Positions 9,213 to 18,832 of a stretch of 61,616 nt of DNA are shown piece by piece. Under the pieces are notes generated by a model, which was not told the DNA's origin, did not search any database, and worked only from the letters and a program-made list of their open reading frames with translations. The stretch lies in NCBI RefSeq assembly GCF_900099925.1, contig NZ_FNDE01000019.1:1-61616 (forward strand), in the 5' to 3' direction. The number at the start of each line of letters is the position of its first letter. Position 1 is the first letter of the stretch. This DNA is from Aneurinibacillus thermoaerophilus. GTDB lineage: Bacteria; Bacillota; Bacilli; Aneurinibacillales; Aneurinibacillaceae. Position numbers and translations under genes: made by a program.

Positions 9213-9694
9213 TATGCTATTCTTATCCGATTTCCCCTTTTTTTGTCTTCTCTCCTTGGTTCCATAAAGGAGAGATCAACCTCATTGGCAGCTACATTCA
9301 CTCCAATATCATCTACCAATTGTTCCACTTCTTTTCTGAACGTTGGGGTACAGCTTCCTGCATTTGCTTGAAGTAACTTTTTTAAGTATTTTAGCTTTTC
9401 AACCGTTTTGATCTGTCTATAAGATTCATTTGACATTTCACAAATGCGCTTATGAACCGGTTCTAAAATAATGCTGATTTCATCGACATGAGCAATAAAT
9501 TGCTTTCCTTGCTCTGTAATAAAACCTACAGAATAAATGGCGTTACCAGCCATTTCAATACTCGTGATCACGGCATTCGGGAATTGTTCTCCACTGCGCA
9601 AGCGAAGGTATTCTACCTCAATAACTCCGCCCAGTTTTCTCTCATTAGACAAAACAGTGTGGATATCCATCAAACCTTTTACTTGATACCCCAT
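9212..9694 (-). CDS. Hypothetical protein convergent with encapsulin
   Basis: A 160-residue soluble protein of no family I recognise. The N-terminal half (1-80) looks beta-rich (GGVIEVEYLRLRSGEQFPNAVITSIEMAGNAIY, split by turns). The C-terminal half is helical and ends in a basic tail (REDKKRGNRIRIA). A good AGAGGGGG site precedes the ATG. It faces the encapsulin operon across a shared terminator, so co-function is not implied by the layout. Confidence 0.65.
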   Translation of the reverse strand: MGYQVKGLMDIHTVLSNERKLGGVIEVEYLRLRSGEQFPNAVITSIEMAGNAIYSVGFITEQGKQFIAHVDEISIILEPVHKRICEMSNESYRQIKTVEKLKYLKKLLQANAGSCTPTFRKEVEQLVDDIGVNVAANEVDLSFMEPRREDKKRGNRIRIA

Positions 9695-9901
9695 TGCTGT
9701 CCCCCTCTATTACTCGTAAGCGCTTTTGTTGATATTGATTCTCAGTTTCATACTACTAAAGGACAGGACTCTTGTCAATAGTAAGAATCATTCTCGTCCC
9801 TTCCAATCCGTAGAAGTCAAAAATAACATATTGGTTCAACTAACAAACCACGTATGCTTCTTACGCCCAATACGGTTGTCACGTACATTCATTTTTTCAA
9901 C

Positions 9902-9937
9902 AAAAAACCTCCTTCCATGTTTATCCATGTTAGGAGG
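9902..9937 (-). terminator. Terminator downstream of tRNA-Ser
   Basis: On the minus strand CCTCCTaaCATG pairs with CATGgaAGGAGG, followed directly by TTTTTT. It lies about 170 bases after the tRNA and is the likely end of that transcript. A 63-codon frame covering it (9836-10027) is not supported as a gene. Confidence 0.6.
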
Positions 9938-10103
9938 CATATTCATAACATATATGTAACTGTAGAAAAATAGTTCTCGCTCATTCACCTTGCTAATTTT
10001 CGGATGAATCAGTCGCCTCGATTTCAACTATATCAACGTATCGCTTCCTGAATACACTAGCGTTCAAAAATGTTGATTTATCAAGCTTTGCATATGATAT
10101 GTA

Positions 10104-10196
10104 TGGCGGAGATGGAGGGATTTGAACCCCCGCGCGCCTTGCGACGCCTAACTGATTTCGAGTCAGTCCCCTTCAGCCGGACTTGGGTACATCTCC
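10104..10196 (-). tRNA. tRNA-Ser (anticodon CGA)
   Basis: A 93-nt class II tRNA on the minus strand. The acceptor stem GGAGATG/CATCTCC is followed by discriminator G and an encoded CCA. The anticodon stem-loop is ACTGA-CTCGAAA-TCAGT, giving anticodon CGA (reads UCG). There is a long variable arm (GGCGTCGCAAGGCGC) and the T arm GGGGGTTCAAATCCCTC. A tRNA-Ser also lies between serS and tadA in B. subtilis. Confidence 0.96.
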
Positions 10197-10527
10197 GCAA
10201 AAACTAAAACATGGAGTCTAGAAATTATGCTAGCATAATCTCTTCGGAAGAATCAACCCTCCACTTTCCTTTGCCACAAAATAACGATACATATACATAA
10301 TTTGTAACATTGTCGTTACAATAAACAACGACATTTCCAAGTCTGATACGAACGATTACCTTAATTATTCAGAGATTACAGACCGACCTGTTTGGCTTTC
10401 GGCGTACTGGCTATCATATTCATCCAGCAATAGTGATCCCGTTCCAAACTTCCAAAGAAGTATAAAAAATATAAATTTATGCCCTCTTGCATAAAGAAAG
10501 TACTTTTTATACCTAAATCTATAAGTA
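10197..10527. other. Intergenic region between tRNA-Ser and the TetR operon
   Basis: About 330 AT-rich bases. It must contain the tRNA-Ser promoter on the minus strand, but I could not fix it. No ORF, RNA or repeat was recognised. Confidence 0.4.
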
Positions 10528-10585
10528 TTGATTTTCCTCTTCTTCCCTTTTATAATAAAAAATGAATTTGAACTGACTAGTCAGT
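10528..10585 (+). promoter_or_regulatory. Promoter and palindromic TetR-type operator
   Basis: TTGATT (10528-10533) and TATAAT (10551-10556) are separated by exactly 17 bases. The perfect 14-bp palindrome ACTGACTAGTCAGT (10572-10585) starts about 10 bases after the predicted transcription start. This is the classic layout for autorepression by the TetR-family gene that follows. Confidence 0.8.
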
Positions 10586-10610
10586 ATAAAATGAGGTGGA
10601 CAAAAAAATA

Positions 10611-11201
10611 ATGCGCGCAAAAACGAAAGAGCTAATTTTCCAAGGAGCGCTTAAAGCGTTCGCAGAAAAAGGCTTTAACGAAACGACAATGGAACAAATC
10701 GCCGAAATTTGCGGCGTGGCCAAAGGCACGCTCTACTACAACTTTAAGACGAAAGAAGACCTGTATATATTCGTTATGGAATCCGGCGTCCAGAATTTTA
10801 TAGGCATGATTCATGATTATGTGGACGTAGTGAACAAAAACGACTTCCGACAACGTGTCATTCGGTTAATCGAGGCTCATTTGGACTTTTTTCAGAACGA
10901 ACAGGACTTCTGTCGTTTGCTGCTCAGCCGAAGTTGGGGCACACAGGAACGCCACCATACCATCCGCTACGTGCTGCAGGAATACTTCGTGCTTCTGGAA
11001 CAAGAACTGCAAACGGCGAAAGAAAAAGGTAAGTTGCCGTCAAATATTGAAGTGAACGCCGTCGCCAGCAGTTTCTTCGGCATGATTGGTTTTACGGCTA
11101 TGCGCACCATCATTCACGAAGGAACGCTCGACAATCCGGGACTGCGCTATAGCCTACAAAACTTGGCCCTCCATATGTTGGGCATTTTCGAAGAAGATTA
11201 A
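10611..11201 (+). CDS. TetR/AcrR-family transcriptional regulator
   Basis: About 196 residues from the preferred ATG at 10611, 11 bases after GAGGTGG. A GTG at 10596 would add five residues but would overlap that ribosome site. The N-terminal helix-turn-helix (TMEQIAEICGVAKGTLYYNFKTKEDLY) is typical of TetR proteins. The C-terminal ligand and dimer domain is helical (DFFQNEQDFCRLLLSRSW). It heads an operon with a HlyD-type adaptor (33 bases downstream) and an ABC-2 permease, so it probably represses their export system and responds to a lipophilic substrate. The promoter carries a matching palindrome. Confidence 0.92.
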   Translation: MRAKTKELIFQGALKAFAEKGFNETTMEQIAEICGVAKGTLYYNFKTKEDLYIFVMESGVQNFIGMIHDYVDVVNKNDFRQRVIRLIEAHLDFFQNEQDFCRLLLSRSWGTQERHHTIRYVLQEYFVLLEQELQTAKEKGKLPSNIEVNAVASSFFGMIGFTAMRTIIHEGTLDNPGLRYSLQNLALHMLGIFEED

Positions 11202-11234
11202 TTGTAAAGATAAATAAACAGAGGTGGGAGAGAA

Positions 11235-12593
11235 ATGAAAGCTATCCGTATCATTATGTTCAGCATCATGGTACTGCTGATCGGAAGCGGTGCGTATGCT
11301 CTGTCTTCTTACGGGGAAACAGGCCGCATCAAAGCGGCTTCTGTCAGCCAGCCAATCTCATATGTGGAAGCGACCAACATGAATGTAAGCTTTAAGATGA
11401 GCGGACGCATCAGCGAAATTTATGTTAAAGAGGGCGACCACGTAAAAAAAGGGCAGCTTCTGGCCCGTCTAGAAAGCAAAGAGCTACAGGATAAGGCGGC
11501 GCAGGCGCAAGCGACTCTAAACAAGGCAAACGCCGGCGTTGAACAGGCACAAGCCGCTCTAGAGGCAGCAAACGCCGGCGTTAAACAAGCGCAAGCAGGT
11601 GTATCGGCAGCTGAGGCGAAAAAGACGCAGGGCCAAAACGCGGTTAACGTAACCGCCCAGACAGCCGAACGCAAAGTCGCGCAAGCACAGGCGGCCGTAA
11701 AAGCTGCGCAAGCGCAACTGGACGCACTAAAAAATGGGGCCCGTAAAGAAGAACGCGAACAGGCAAAAATTAAAGCTAGTGCTGCGAAAGAAGCGTTCCG
11801 TATCGCAGAAGATAACTATAACCGTATGAAAACTCTATTTCAACAAGGCGCCGTACCGCAAGCGAAAGTGGATGAAGCAAAATTGAACTATGAGAAAGCA
11901 AAAGCGGAATACGAAGCAGCGCAAAAGCAATTGGAAATGGTACAAAACGGTCCGCGTCCAGAAGAAATCAAAGCCGCTGAAGCGCAGCTTGAACAGGCGA
12001 AAGCCGCAGCGGCACTGGCGGAAGCAAGCAAAGGAGAAGTTAAACTACGCGAAAGTGATGTGCAAGCGGCAGAAGCAGGTATTTCTCAGGCGTCGTCTTC
12101 CGTTTCTTCAGCTCAAGCCAACGTTACCAAGGCGCAAGCGACTGTGAACGAGGCAAATGCCAGCGTTGAACAGGCACGAGCGGCGCTGGCGGAAGCGAAA
12201 ACATACCTTAGCTATACGGAACTCCGTGCGCCGAGTGATGGGATCATTACCTCTCAATCAGCACAAATCGGTGAACTGGTAGGAGCCGGTTTCCCGGTAT
12301 TTACAATCGAAACAACACAAGATCGCTGGGCCAAATTCTACTTCCCAGAAACCGAGCTCAGCACCCTTAAAGTCGGCGATATTGTGAATATGAAACTGAT
12401 TTCAACTGGAAAAATGGTTAAAGGGAAAGTTACCGTCATCGAACCAGCCGCCGATTTTGCGATTCAAAAACCAAGCCAAAAAATGGGGGATACGGATATA
12501 CGCTCGTTCGGCGTAAAAGTTACGTTAATCAATTTGCCGGATACCGTAGCCACGGGTATGACGCTGCAATGGCAAGGTAAAGGGGCGAAGTAA
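11235..12593 (+). CDS. HlyD-family membrane fusion (periplasmic adaptor-like) protein
   Basis: A 452-residue protein with an N-terminal membrane anchor (about 4-26). A first lipoyl half-motif follows (about 50-80, GRISEIYVKEGDHVKKGQLLARLESKE in pieces), then a very long Ala/Gln/Glu-rich coiled coil (about 80-320) with internal near-repeats such as NAGVEQAQAALEAANAGVKQA. After it come the second lipoyl half (ELRAPSDGIITS) and a beta-barrel domain. It would bridge the inner permease to the envelope. RBS GAGGTGGGAG precedes the ATG. The coiled coil is unusually long and low in complexity. Confidence 0.9.
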   Translation: MKAIRIIMFSIMVLLIGSGAYALSSYGETGRIKAASVSQPISYVEATNMNVSFKMSGRISEIYVKEGDHVKKGQLLARLESKELQDKAAQAQATLNKANAGVEQAQAALEAANAGVKQAQAGVSAAEAKKTQGQNAVNVTAQTAERKVAQAQAAVKAAQAQLDALKNGARKEEREQAKIKASAAKEAFRIAEDNYNRMKTLFQQGAVPQAKVDEAKLNYEKAKAEYEAAQKQLEMVQNGPRPEEIKAAEAQLEQAKAAAALAEASKGEVKLRESDVQAAEAGISQASSSVSSAQANVTKAQATVNEANASVEQARAALAEAKTYLSYTELRAPSDGIITSQSAQIGELVGAGFPVFTIETTQDRWAKFYFPETELSTLKVGDIVNMKLISTGKMVKGKVTVIEPAADFAIQKPSQKMGDTDIRSFGVKVTLINLPDTVATGMTLQWQGKGAK

Positions 12594-12595
12594 CA

Positions 12596-13801
12596 ATGCA
12601 ATCTCCGCTCAAAGTGGGAGACATTATCCGCGAAGAGTGGCTCAACATTCTTCGCGACCGCCGTCTCTTTGCCATTCTATTTCTGGTACCACTGCTTTAT
12701 ACAGCGCTATTCGGCTACTTGTACAGCACCCAGCGTCTCGTTGACATTCCAACGGTCGTCTTCGATGGCGACAATAGTCAGTTGAGCCGGCAAATCGTTC
12801 AAGCTTTCGAGCAAACCGAGGCATTTCATATTATCAAGCACACGTTATCGGAAAACGAAGTGCAACAAACGATAGAAAGCGGGCAAGCACGCGTTGGAAT
12901 TATCATTCCAAATGATTTCTCCACGCGCTTAAAGCACGGAGAAAACGTACCGGTATTAACCTTGGTGGACGGCAGCAATATGCTCTTCTCCAACTCGGCT
13001 ACCCGTGCGGCCAACCAGGTAGTTACGACGTTCAGCTACGGGGTGTCTTCTGTTAAACTTAAACAACAAGGATTGCAGGACGAACAAATTGCGGCGACTT
13101 TCGCGCAGATTCCGTTCCGTTCCCGCGTTCTGTATAACCCGCTGTTTAATTATAACGAGTTTCTTGTATACGGCCTTATTGGTGCTATCCTTCAGCAGGT
13201 GCTTCTGCTTGGCGTAGCACTGACTGTGACACGGGATAAAGAAAAAGGCATCTGGAACCGTTTCGCAGTATGGCGCGGCTTACCCTGGAGAATCGCGTAC
13301 GCGAAGACCGCTCCGTACTTCCTTATCGGACTTGTGAACAACGTCAGTGCATTTGCACTTGCGCTGTACGTGTTCCACCTGCCTTTCCGGGGTTTATTCC
13401 TGCCTGCATTTGCATTAGCAATCAGCTTTGTGTTCGCTCTGCTCGGCATCGGATATTTGGCGAGCCTCTTCTCCGGGAATCAAGTAGGATCGACCCAGAT
13501 TACGATGCTTATCGCGGTACCATCCTTCCTTTTATCCGGCTTTACATGGCCGTTTGAAGCAATGCCGCACTCCTTGAACGTATTGGGGCACCTGCTTCCG
13601 CTCACATATTTTCTGGATGGGGTACGCGAAATATTTATCAAAGGACATGGTTTCGAAGCGATATGGCGGGATTGCGTGACGCTCGGACTTATGGGGGCCG
13701 TTACGTACTTTATCGCTTTCGTGATTACTCCGCTTTTTGTGAAGGCGGAAAATCAAGCTGAAAAGCAAGAAGAAGTGCGCCAGCCCTTTTTCCCTGCTTG
13801 A
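12596..13801 (+). CDS. ABC-2-type transporter permease
   Basis: A 401-residue ABC-2 permease. One transmembrane helix near residues 25-45 precedes a large extracytoplasmic domain (about 50-180), followed by about five helices (185-380). It contains the usual WPFEAMP motif before the last helices. It starts 2 bases after the HlyD-like gene, so the two are translationally linked. No ATP-binding subunit is encoded in the operon; the ATPase must be supplied elsewhere, or the permease works differently. Substrate unknown. Confidence 0.9.
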   Translation: MQSPLKVGDIIREEWLNILRDRRLFAILFLVPLLYTALFGYLYSTQRLVDIPTVVFDGDNSQLSRQIVQAFEQTEAFHIIKHTLSENEVQQTIESGQARVGIIIPNDFSTRLKHGENVPVLTLVDGSNMLFSNSATRAANQVVTTFSYGVSSVKLKQQGLQDEQIAATFAQIPFRSRVLYNPLFNYNEFLVYGLIGAILQQVLLLGVALTVTRDKEKGIWNRFAVWRGLPWRIAYAKTAPYFLIGLVNNVSAFALALYVFHLPFRGLFLPAFALAISFVFALLGIGYLASLFSGNQVGSTQITMLIAVPSFLLSGFTWPFEAMPHSLNVLGHLLPLTYFLDGVREIFIKGHGFEAIWRDCVTLGLMGAVTYFIAFVITPLFVKAENQAEKQEEVRQPFFPA

Positions 13802-13828
13802 TTACGGTAAAGACGTTGCCTAATACTG

Positions 13829-13869
13829 AAAAGCGCGAAAGGCCAGCAATAAGGCTTTCGCGCTTTTTT
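13829..13869 (+). terminator. Terminator of the TetR-HlyD-ABC-2 operon
   Basis: AAAAGCGCGAAAGGCC pairs with GG(C)TTTCGCGCTTTT around a short loop, followed by TTTTTT. It begins about 25 bases after the permease stop and lies between the convergent permease and tadA genes. Confidence 0.88.
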
Positions 13870-13876
13870 GATCAGC

Positions 13877-14347
<471 letters not shown>

Positions 14348-14467
14348 CTATCTCACCATCGTATTTTCTTTTCATTCCGCTTTATTTTCGCAATTTCTCT
14401 AGTCTCCTGTCAATTTTTATACTGCTATTAAGCTTTAAAGCAACATAAGGGGGGTTACCCCTACCAC

Positions 14468-14498
14468 GAAAAACGACCTCCCAACTAAATGAGAGGCC
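14468..14498 (-). terminator. Terminator of zwf-cyclase operon
   Basis: On the minus strand GGCCTCTC pairs with GGGAGGTC (two G-T pairs) around an 8-base loop, followed by GTTTTTC. It lies 13 bases after the cyclase stop. Confidence 0.65.
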
Positions 14499-14510
14499 TA
14501 GCGCATATCA

Positions 14511-15155
14511 CTATTTTTTGATTGTCAATCCTGCAAAAAGTAAAACACGCGCCGGAGCTGCTTCCGTCTCAAGCACTTTCAGCGGTGCCGCTACCATAAA
14601 ATATTCTCCCTCCAGCACCTCGCCAAGACGCAATCCTTCAAGAATAATAACACCGGCTTCGAACAATGTTTTATGTGTGGGATGGCCTGGCTGATCGCGC
14701 TCGATACCAAGCGCGTCAATTCCTACGCCACGCACCCCAATATCCGCCAGGTAACGGGCTCCATCTTCCGCGAGATAAACAAAATCGACCGTAAAATTAT
14801 CTGTTAATGAGTTGTATGTTTTCAACAAAACAAACTCGTCTTTTTGCAATTGAAATTTCTCAAGATCTGCGCGCGTAATGCCGCCATTTACTTCCGTCAC
14901 GTCAAGCACGCGGCAAAAACCCGACAGACGCTCTACCGGAATATCCGCCATCGTACCGCCATCAGGCAACATATGCAGCGGAGAATCGACATGCGTTCCT
15001 GTATGCATGTCCATGTCAATCCGTGATTCCCGGGCAGAAGACCTATTAAAATCCTGAACTACCCGGATATGGGGCTGCTTTTCTTCTTTATTCTTATACA
15101 CTGGCATACCATGATAAATCGGCATTGATATGTCATATATTTTGTACATCGCCAT
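14511..15155 (-). CDS. Cyclase/arylformamidase-family metal hydrolase
   Basis: A 214-residue member of the cyclase family (KynB-like). The metal-binding motif HTGTHVDSPLH is at residues 51-61, preceded by IDMDM. Family members include kynurenine formamidase and other amide hydrolases; no kyn genes are nearby, so the substrate is open. Its ATG overlaps the zwf stop codon (TAATG), which implies translational coupling with glucose-6-phosphate dehydrogenase. Confidence 0.85.
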   Translation of the reverse strand: MAMYKIYDISMPIYHGMPVYKNKEEKQPHIRVVQDFNRSSARESRIDMDMHTGTHVDSPLHMLPDGGTMADIPVERLSGFCRVLDVTEVNGGITRADLEKFQLQKDEFVLLKTYNSLTDNFTVDFVYLAEDGARYLADIGVRGVGIDALGIERDQPGHPTHKTLFEAGVIILEGLRLGEVLEGEYFMVAAPLKVLETEAAPARVLLFAGLTIKK

Positions 15156-16709
15156 TATTCCTCTTCTCTTTGATATTTCGGTCGTTCCACCGCTCTGATT
15201 GTTTTACGTTCGCGATGATCGCTTCCTGTCCACCAGCGTTTCCCGTCTTTCTGCAACAACTCATGTGCTTCCACTGGTCCCCATGTACCCACTTCGTATT
15301 CCGCAAGCGAACACGGGTCTTTATCCCAGGCGCAACGGATCGGATCGATAAACTTCCAGGCGAGCGCTACTTCGTCCCAGCGCGTGAAAAATGTAGAATC
15401 TCCCAAAATCGCATCATGAAGAAGACTTTCATAAGCTTCTGGTGAAGCGGCTTCGCAATCGTTGCAATACTCCATCCCAATCGGAATAATTTGACTGTCT
15501 GTGCCCTGCTTTTTCGCATTTAACAACAAAGTAATCCCTTCGTTCGGTTGAATACGAAAAATAAGCAGATTCGGCATTAAATCGTTATTTTTATTAAAGT
15601 ACAACCGTTTCGGCAACTCTTTAAACTGAATCACAATTTCCGTTAATTTCTCCGGCATTCGTTTGCCTGTGCGGATATAAATCGGAACATCCGCCCACCT
15701 GAAATTATCAATATAAAGTTTAGCCGCTACGAACGTTTCGGTTGTGGAGGCCGGATTCACATCCGGCTCTTCCCTGTAACCCAAAAATGACTTTCCACCT
15801 ATTGTTCCGGCAATATACTGTCCCCGTACAATGTGCCTGTCTACCTCTTCCTCCGAAAATCTACGCAGCGCACGCATAACCTTTACTTTCTCATCCCGGA
15901 TCGCCTCTGTTTTCAAGCGGCTCGGCGGTTCCATGCAAACCATCATGACCATTTGCAGCATATGATTCTGCACCATATCGCGGAGCGCACCCGCACGATC
16001 GTAGTATGATGCGCGATCTTCTACTCCCACCGTTTCGCTGGCCGTAATTTGAATATTATCAATGTGACGGTTATTCCAGAGCGGTTCAAACATGGAATTG
16101 GCAAAACGGATAACCTGAATGTTTTGCACCATTTCTTTCCCTAAATAATGATCAATGCGGTATATTTCTTCTTCCGCAAACGATCGTTTAATTTCTTCAT
16201 TTAATGCTTCGGCGGACGTATAGTCGTGACCGAACGGTTTCTCAATGATCAAACGCTTCCAGCCTTTTGTGTTCGTCAGACCACTTTCTTTCAAATTAGT
16301 TGCCACCGTACCAAATAGCTGTGGCGCGATCGCCAGATAAAACATGCGATTGCCCGACAATTTGTTCTCTTGCTCTTTCGCTTCTACCAACGATTGTAAA
16401 GCAGCATATTTTGCAGTATCTTTGACATCGAACGATATGTAAGAAAATCGAGCGGCAAACTGTTCCCATTCTTCGCCTGCACACAATGAAAGTCTGCTGA
16501 ATTCTGCAATCGAATTCTTTACCCAAGTACGGAATTCAAAGCTATCTATATTTTTACGTCCAACACCAATTACCGCAAAATTGCACCGCAGTTGTTTCTC
16601 ACGGTATAAGCTATATAAAGCTGGAAACAATTTACGCTTTGCCAGGTCTCCTGTAGCACCAAAAATGGTGAAAATAAAGGAAGGGATTGTTTCCTGTTGC
16701 GTAGACAAC
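15155..16709 (-). CDS. zwf: Glucose-6-phosphate 1-dehydrogenase
   Basis: About 517 residues. It oxidises glucose 6-phosphate to 6-phosphogluconolactone with NADP+ at the entry of the oxidative pentose phosphate pathway. The Rossmann motif GATGDLAKRKL near the N-terminus and the active-site segment RIDHYLGKEMVQN are intact. The frame allows a GTG at 16717, but that codon touches the GAGGAG site. The TTG at 16709 has an 8-base spacing and is preferred. A TATAAT-like -10 is visible at 16759-16764. It is coupled to the downstream cyclase gene. Confidence 0.95.
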
Positions 16710-16904
16710 GACCGCACTCCTCACTTCGGAAATTTTTCCTCAAAAATATTCATCGTATATTATATCCTGTTTTCTTATTACGAGAATTACAATTATTTTA
16801 CCATGTTGAACTTATTTCAGCCATTCACCCTATTGGTCGAACCAGCGAAACATCTGTGTACCTCAAGAAGGGAGATAATTGATGGAGAGAAAGTATACAA
16901 TAAA

Positions 16905-16942
16905 AAAACGAGACCCCAAGCTTATTGGGATGTCTCGTTTTT
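16905..16942 (-). terminator. Terminator of the acyl-CoA operon
   Basis: AAAACGAGA pairs with TCTCGTTTT across a loop that contains a CCC/GGG pair, and T/A tracts flank both sides. It lies about 30 bases after the alpha/beta hydrolase stop on the minus strand. Confidence 0.75.
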
Positions 16943-16973
16943 CTCCGCTTCCTTGTATGTTTCCTGTTCGCCT

Positions 16974-17681
16974 TCATATGCCCGCCAATACAAACCGACG
17001 AAACTCAAGTAGTGCCTGTGCGAATGGCTCTATCTTCTCCAGCATGATATAATGCCCTGCTCCTTCAATGACTCTAGTCTGTACATTCGTATTTGCTGCG
17101 ACCGCTTTTTCCAACGCGCCTTTCGGCAGCAATTTATCTTCAGATCCATATACCGCTAAAATCGGAATGTTCAGTTGTTTAAACGTGTCTTCCCCTTTGT
17201 ATTGATTGCAAGCAAAAAAATCATCATGCACAATAGAGGTTTCTACCCAGCTGAGCTGCTCTCGCTCTTCTTCCCACAATTCAATGGGCGTCTCTTTTCC
17301 ATAAGAAGCTTTAAATAAAAATTCTGGGAAACTACCGGCCACAAGTTCTTCAAGGATTTTCGGATGAACCGGCATCTCATAATGACTTGCGTCAAGCACA
17401 AGCCCTTTCACATTTGGATTGCGGGATGCCATTTCAATTCCGATCATACCACCCATCGAATGGCCGACTACAATCACATCCTGTCCGCCAATCTGCCCGC
17501 TTACCCAATCGGCGTACTCTTCAATGCTTTTGCAGCGCATGTTCGTATTTTCACCATGACCGGGCAAATCAAGCGCAATGCAGGAAACTCCGTCCATTCT
17601 TTCTACGAGTCCGCGAAATTTTGCTTTCGTTCCGCCCGCACCGTGAATCAATACAAAAGGAAGCTTTCCGGATTGGCTCAT
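16974..17681 (-). CDS. Alpha/beta-fold hydrolase
   Basis: A 235-residue alpha/beta hydrolase. An oxyanion-type HGAGG lies near residue 13 and the nucleophile elbow GHSMGG has Ser75. A probable acid is in YGSEDKLLP, and the catalytic His is in GAGHYIMLEK near the C-terminus. It is the last gene of the acyl-CoA operon, 10 bases after the acyl-CoA dehydrogenase. A thioesterase-like or ester-cleaving role is plausible from context but not shown. Confidence 0.88.
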   Translation of the reverse strand: MSQSGKLPFVLIHGAGGTKAKFRGLVERMDGVSCIALDLPGHGENTNMRCKSIEEYADWVSGQIGGQDVIVVGHSMGGMIGIEMASRNPNVKGLVLDASHYEMPVHPKILEELVAGSFPEFLFKASYGKETPIELWEEEREQLSWVETSIVHDDFFACNQYKGEDTFKQLNIPILAVYGSEDKLLPKGALEKAVAANTNVQTRVIEGAGHYIMLEKIEPFAQALLEFRRFVLAGI

Positions 17682-17691
17682 CGTTTTCCCC

Positions 17692-18831
17692 CTATAACAA
17701 TGATTTTGAAATAACTACGCGCTGAATCTGGTTCGTGCCTTCGTAAATCTGGGTAATCTTCGCATCACGCATCATGCGCTCTACCGGAAAATCCTGAATA
17801 TAGCCGTATCCGCCCAGAATTTGCACCGCATCTGTCGTAACCTTCATCGCGACATCGGAAGCAAATACTTTCGCCATAGAAGCCAGGCGCATCAACGCCG
17901 GTTCTTTCCCCGTGCTTTCGAGATTATCAAGCGCGCTGGCTGCCCGGTAGACAAGCCCCCGCGCCGCTTCTATCTGTGTCGCCATGTCCGCCAACATAAA
18001 CTGAATCCCCTGGAATGAGCCGATCGGGCGTCCAAATTGTTCGCGCTCTTTGACATATTCAAGGCAGACGTCCAGCGCCCCCTGTGCGATGCCGAGCGCT
18101 TGCGCACCGATACCTGGCCGGGTCTTATCCAGCGTTTTCATCGCCACAAGAAATCCCTGGCCTTCCTCTCCAATAACATTTTCCTCCGGTACACGACAAT
18201 CTTCGAAGAATAATTCCGCTGTCGGCGATCCTTTAATTCCCATCTTCTTTTCGATCTTTCCTATGCTTAATCCAGGTGTTCCTTTTTCGATCAAAAAAGC
18301 AGTAATACCTTTATCCGTCTTCGCAAAAACCGTATATATATCGGCGATGTTGCCGTTTGTGATAAAGCATTTTTGACCGTTTAGCCGGTAGTATTTCCCG
18401 TCTTTTTCTGCCCTCGTTTTCATACTTTTTACGTCAGAACCAGCGCTCGGCTCGGTCAGTCCGAAGCAGGCAAGCTTCTTCCCGGTCGCCAAATCAGGAA
18501 GAACCCTCCGCTTCTGTTCCTCGTTTCCGCTCAGCAATACTGGAAGGGAACCCAGTTCCTGCACAGTGATGATCTGGGAAGAAGAGGCGCACACACGCGC
18601 CACTTCCTCGACAATCAAGCAATAACTCAACAAATCAAGCCCGGCTCCGCCATATTCTTCCGGCAGATTAGCACCGATGTATCCATACTCGCTCAGCAAA
18701 TCCTTAATATCAAACGGATATTCGCCTTGCTCGTCGATTTCCGCCGCACGCGGCTTGATTTTTTCTTGTGCCAGCTTATGAATTTCCCGCTGAATTTCCT
18801 TCTGCTCTTCCGTTAATGCGAAATTCATCAT
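17692..18831 (-). CDS. Acyl-CoA dehydrogenase
   Basis: An FAD enzyme of about 380 residues that introduces the 2,3-double bond into acyl-CoA. The frame is open to 19038, but the first 69 codons overlap the upstream dehydrogenase gene and look non-native. The start MMNFALTEEQKEIQ at 18831/18828 follows GAGGGG. Family signatures are GLTEPSAGSDVKSMKT (FAD/substrate region), the catalytic-base segment IYEGTNQIQR and the QILGGYGYIQDFPVER segment. Chain-length specificity (short-chain or butyryl type) is likely but not determined. Confidence 0.94.
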   Translation of the reverse strand: MMNFALTEEQKEIQREIHKLAQEKIKPRAAEIDEQGEYPFDIKDLLSEYGYIGANLPEEYGGAGLDLLSYCLIVEEVARVCASSSQIITVQELGSLPVLLSGNEEQKRRVLPDLATGKKLACFGLTEPSAGSDVKSMKTRAEKDGKYYRLNGQKCFITNGNIADIYTVFAKTDKGITAFLIEKGTPGLSIGKIEKKMGIKGSPTAELFFEDCRVPEENVIGEEGQGFLVAMKTLDKTRPGIGAQALGIAQGALDVCLEYVKEREQFGRPIGSFQGIQFMLADMATQIEAARGLVYRAASALDNLESTGKEPALMRLASMAKVFASDVAMKVTTDAVQILGGYGYIQDFPVERMMRDAKITQIYEGTNQIQRVVISKSLL

Positions 18832-18832
18832 C

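Noticed and set aside
9836-10027. 63-codon minus-strand frame downstream of tRNA-Ser
   Set aside because: It spans a hairpin plus T run that is best read as the tRNA terminator; the apparent ribosome site is the 3' arm of that hairpin and leads to frames that stop at once or start too far away.
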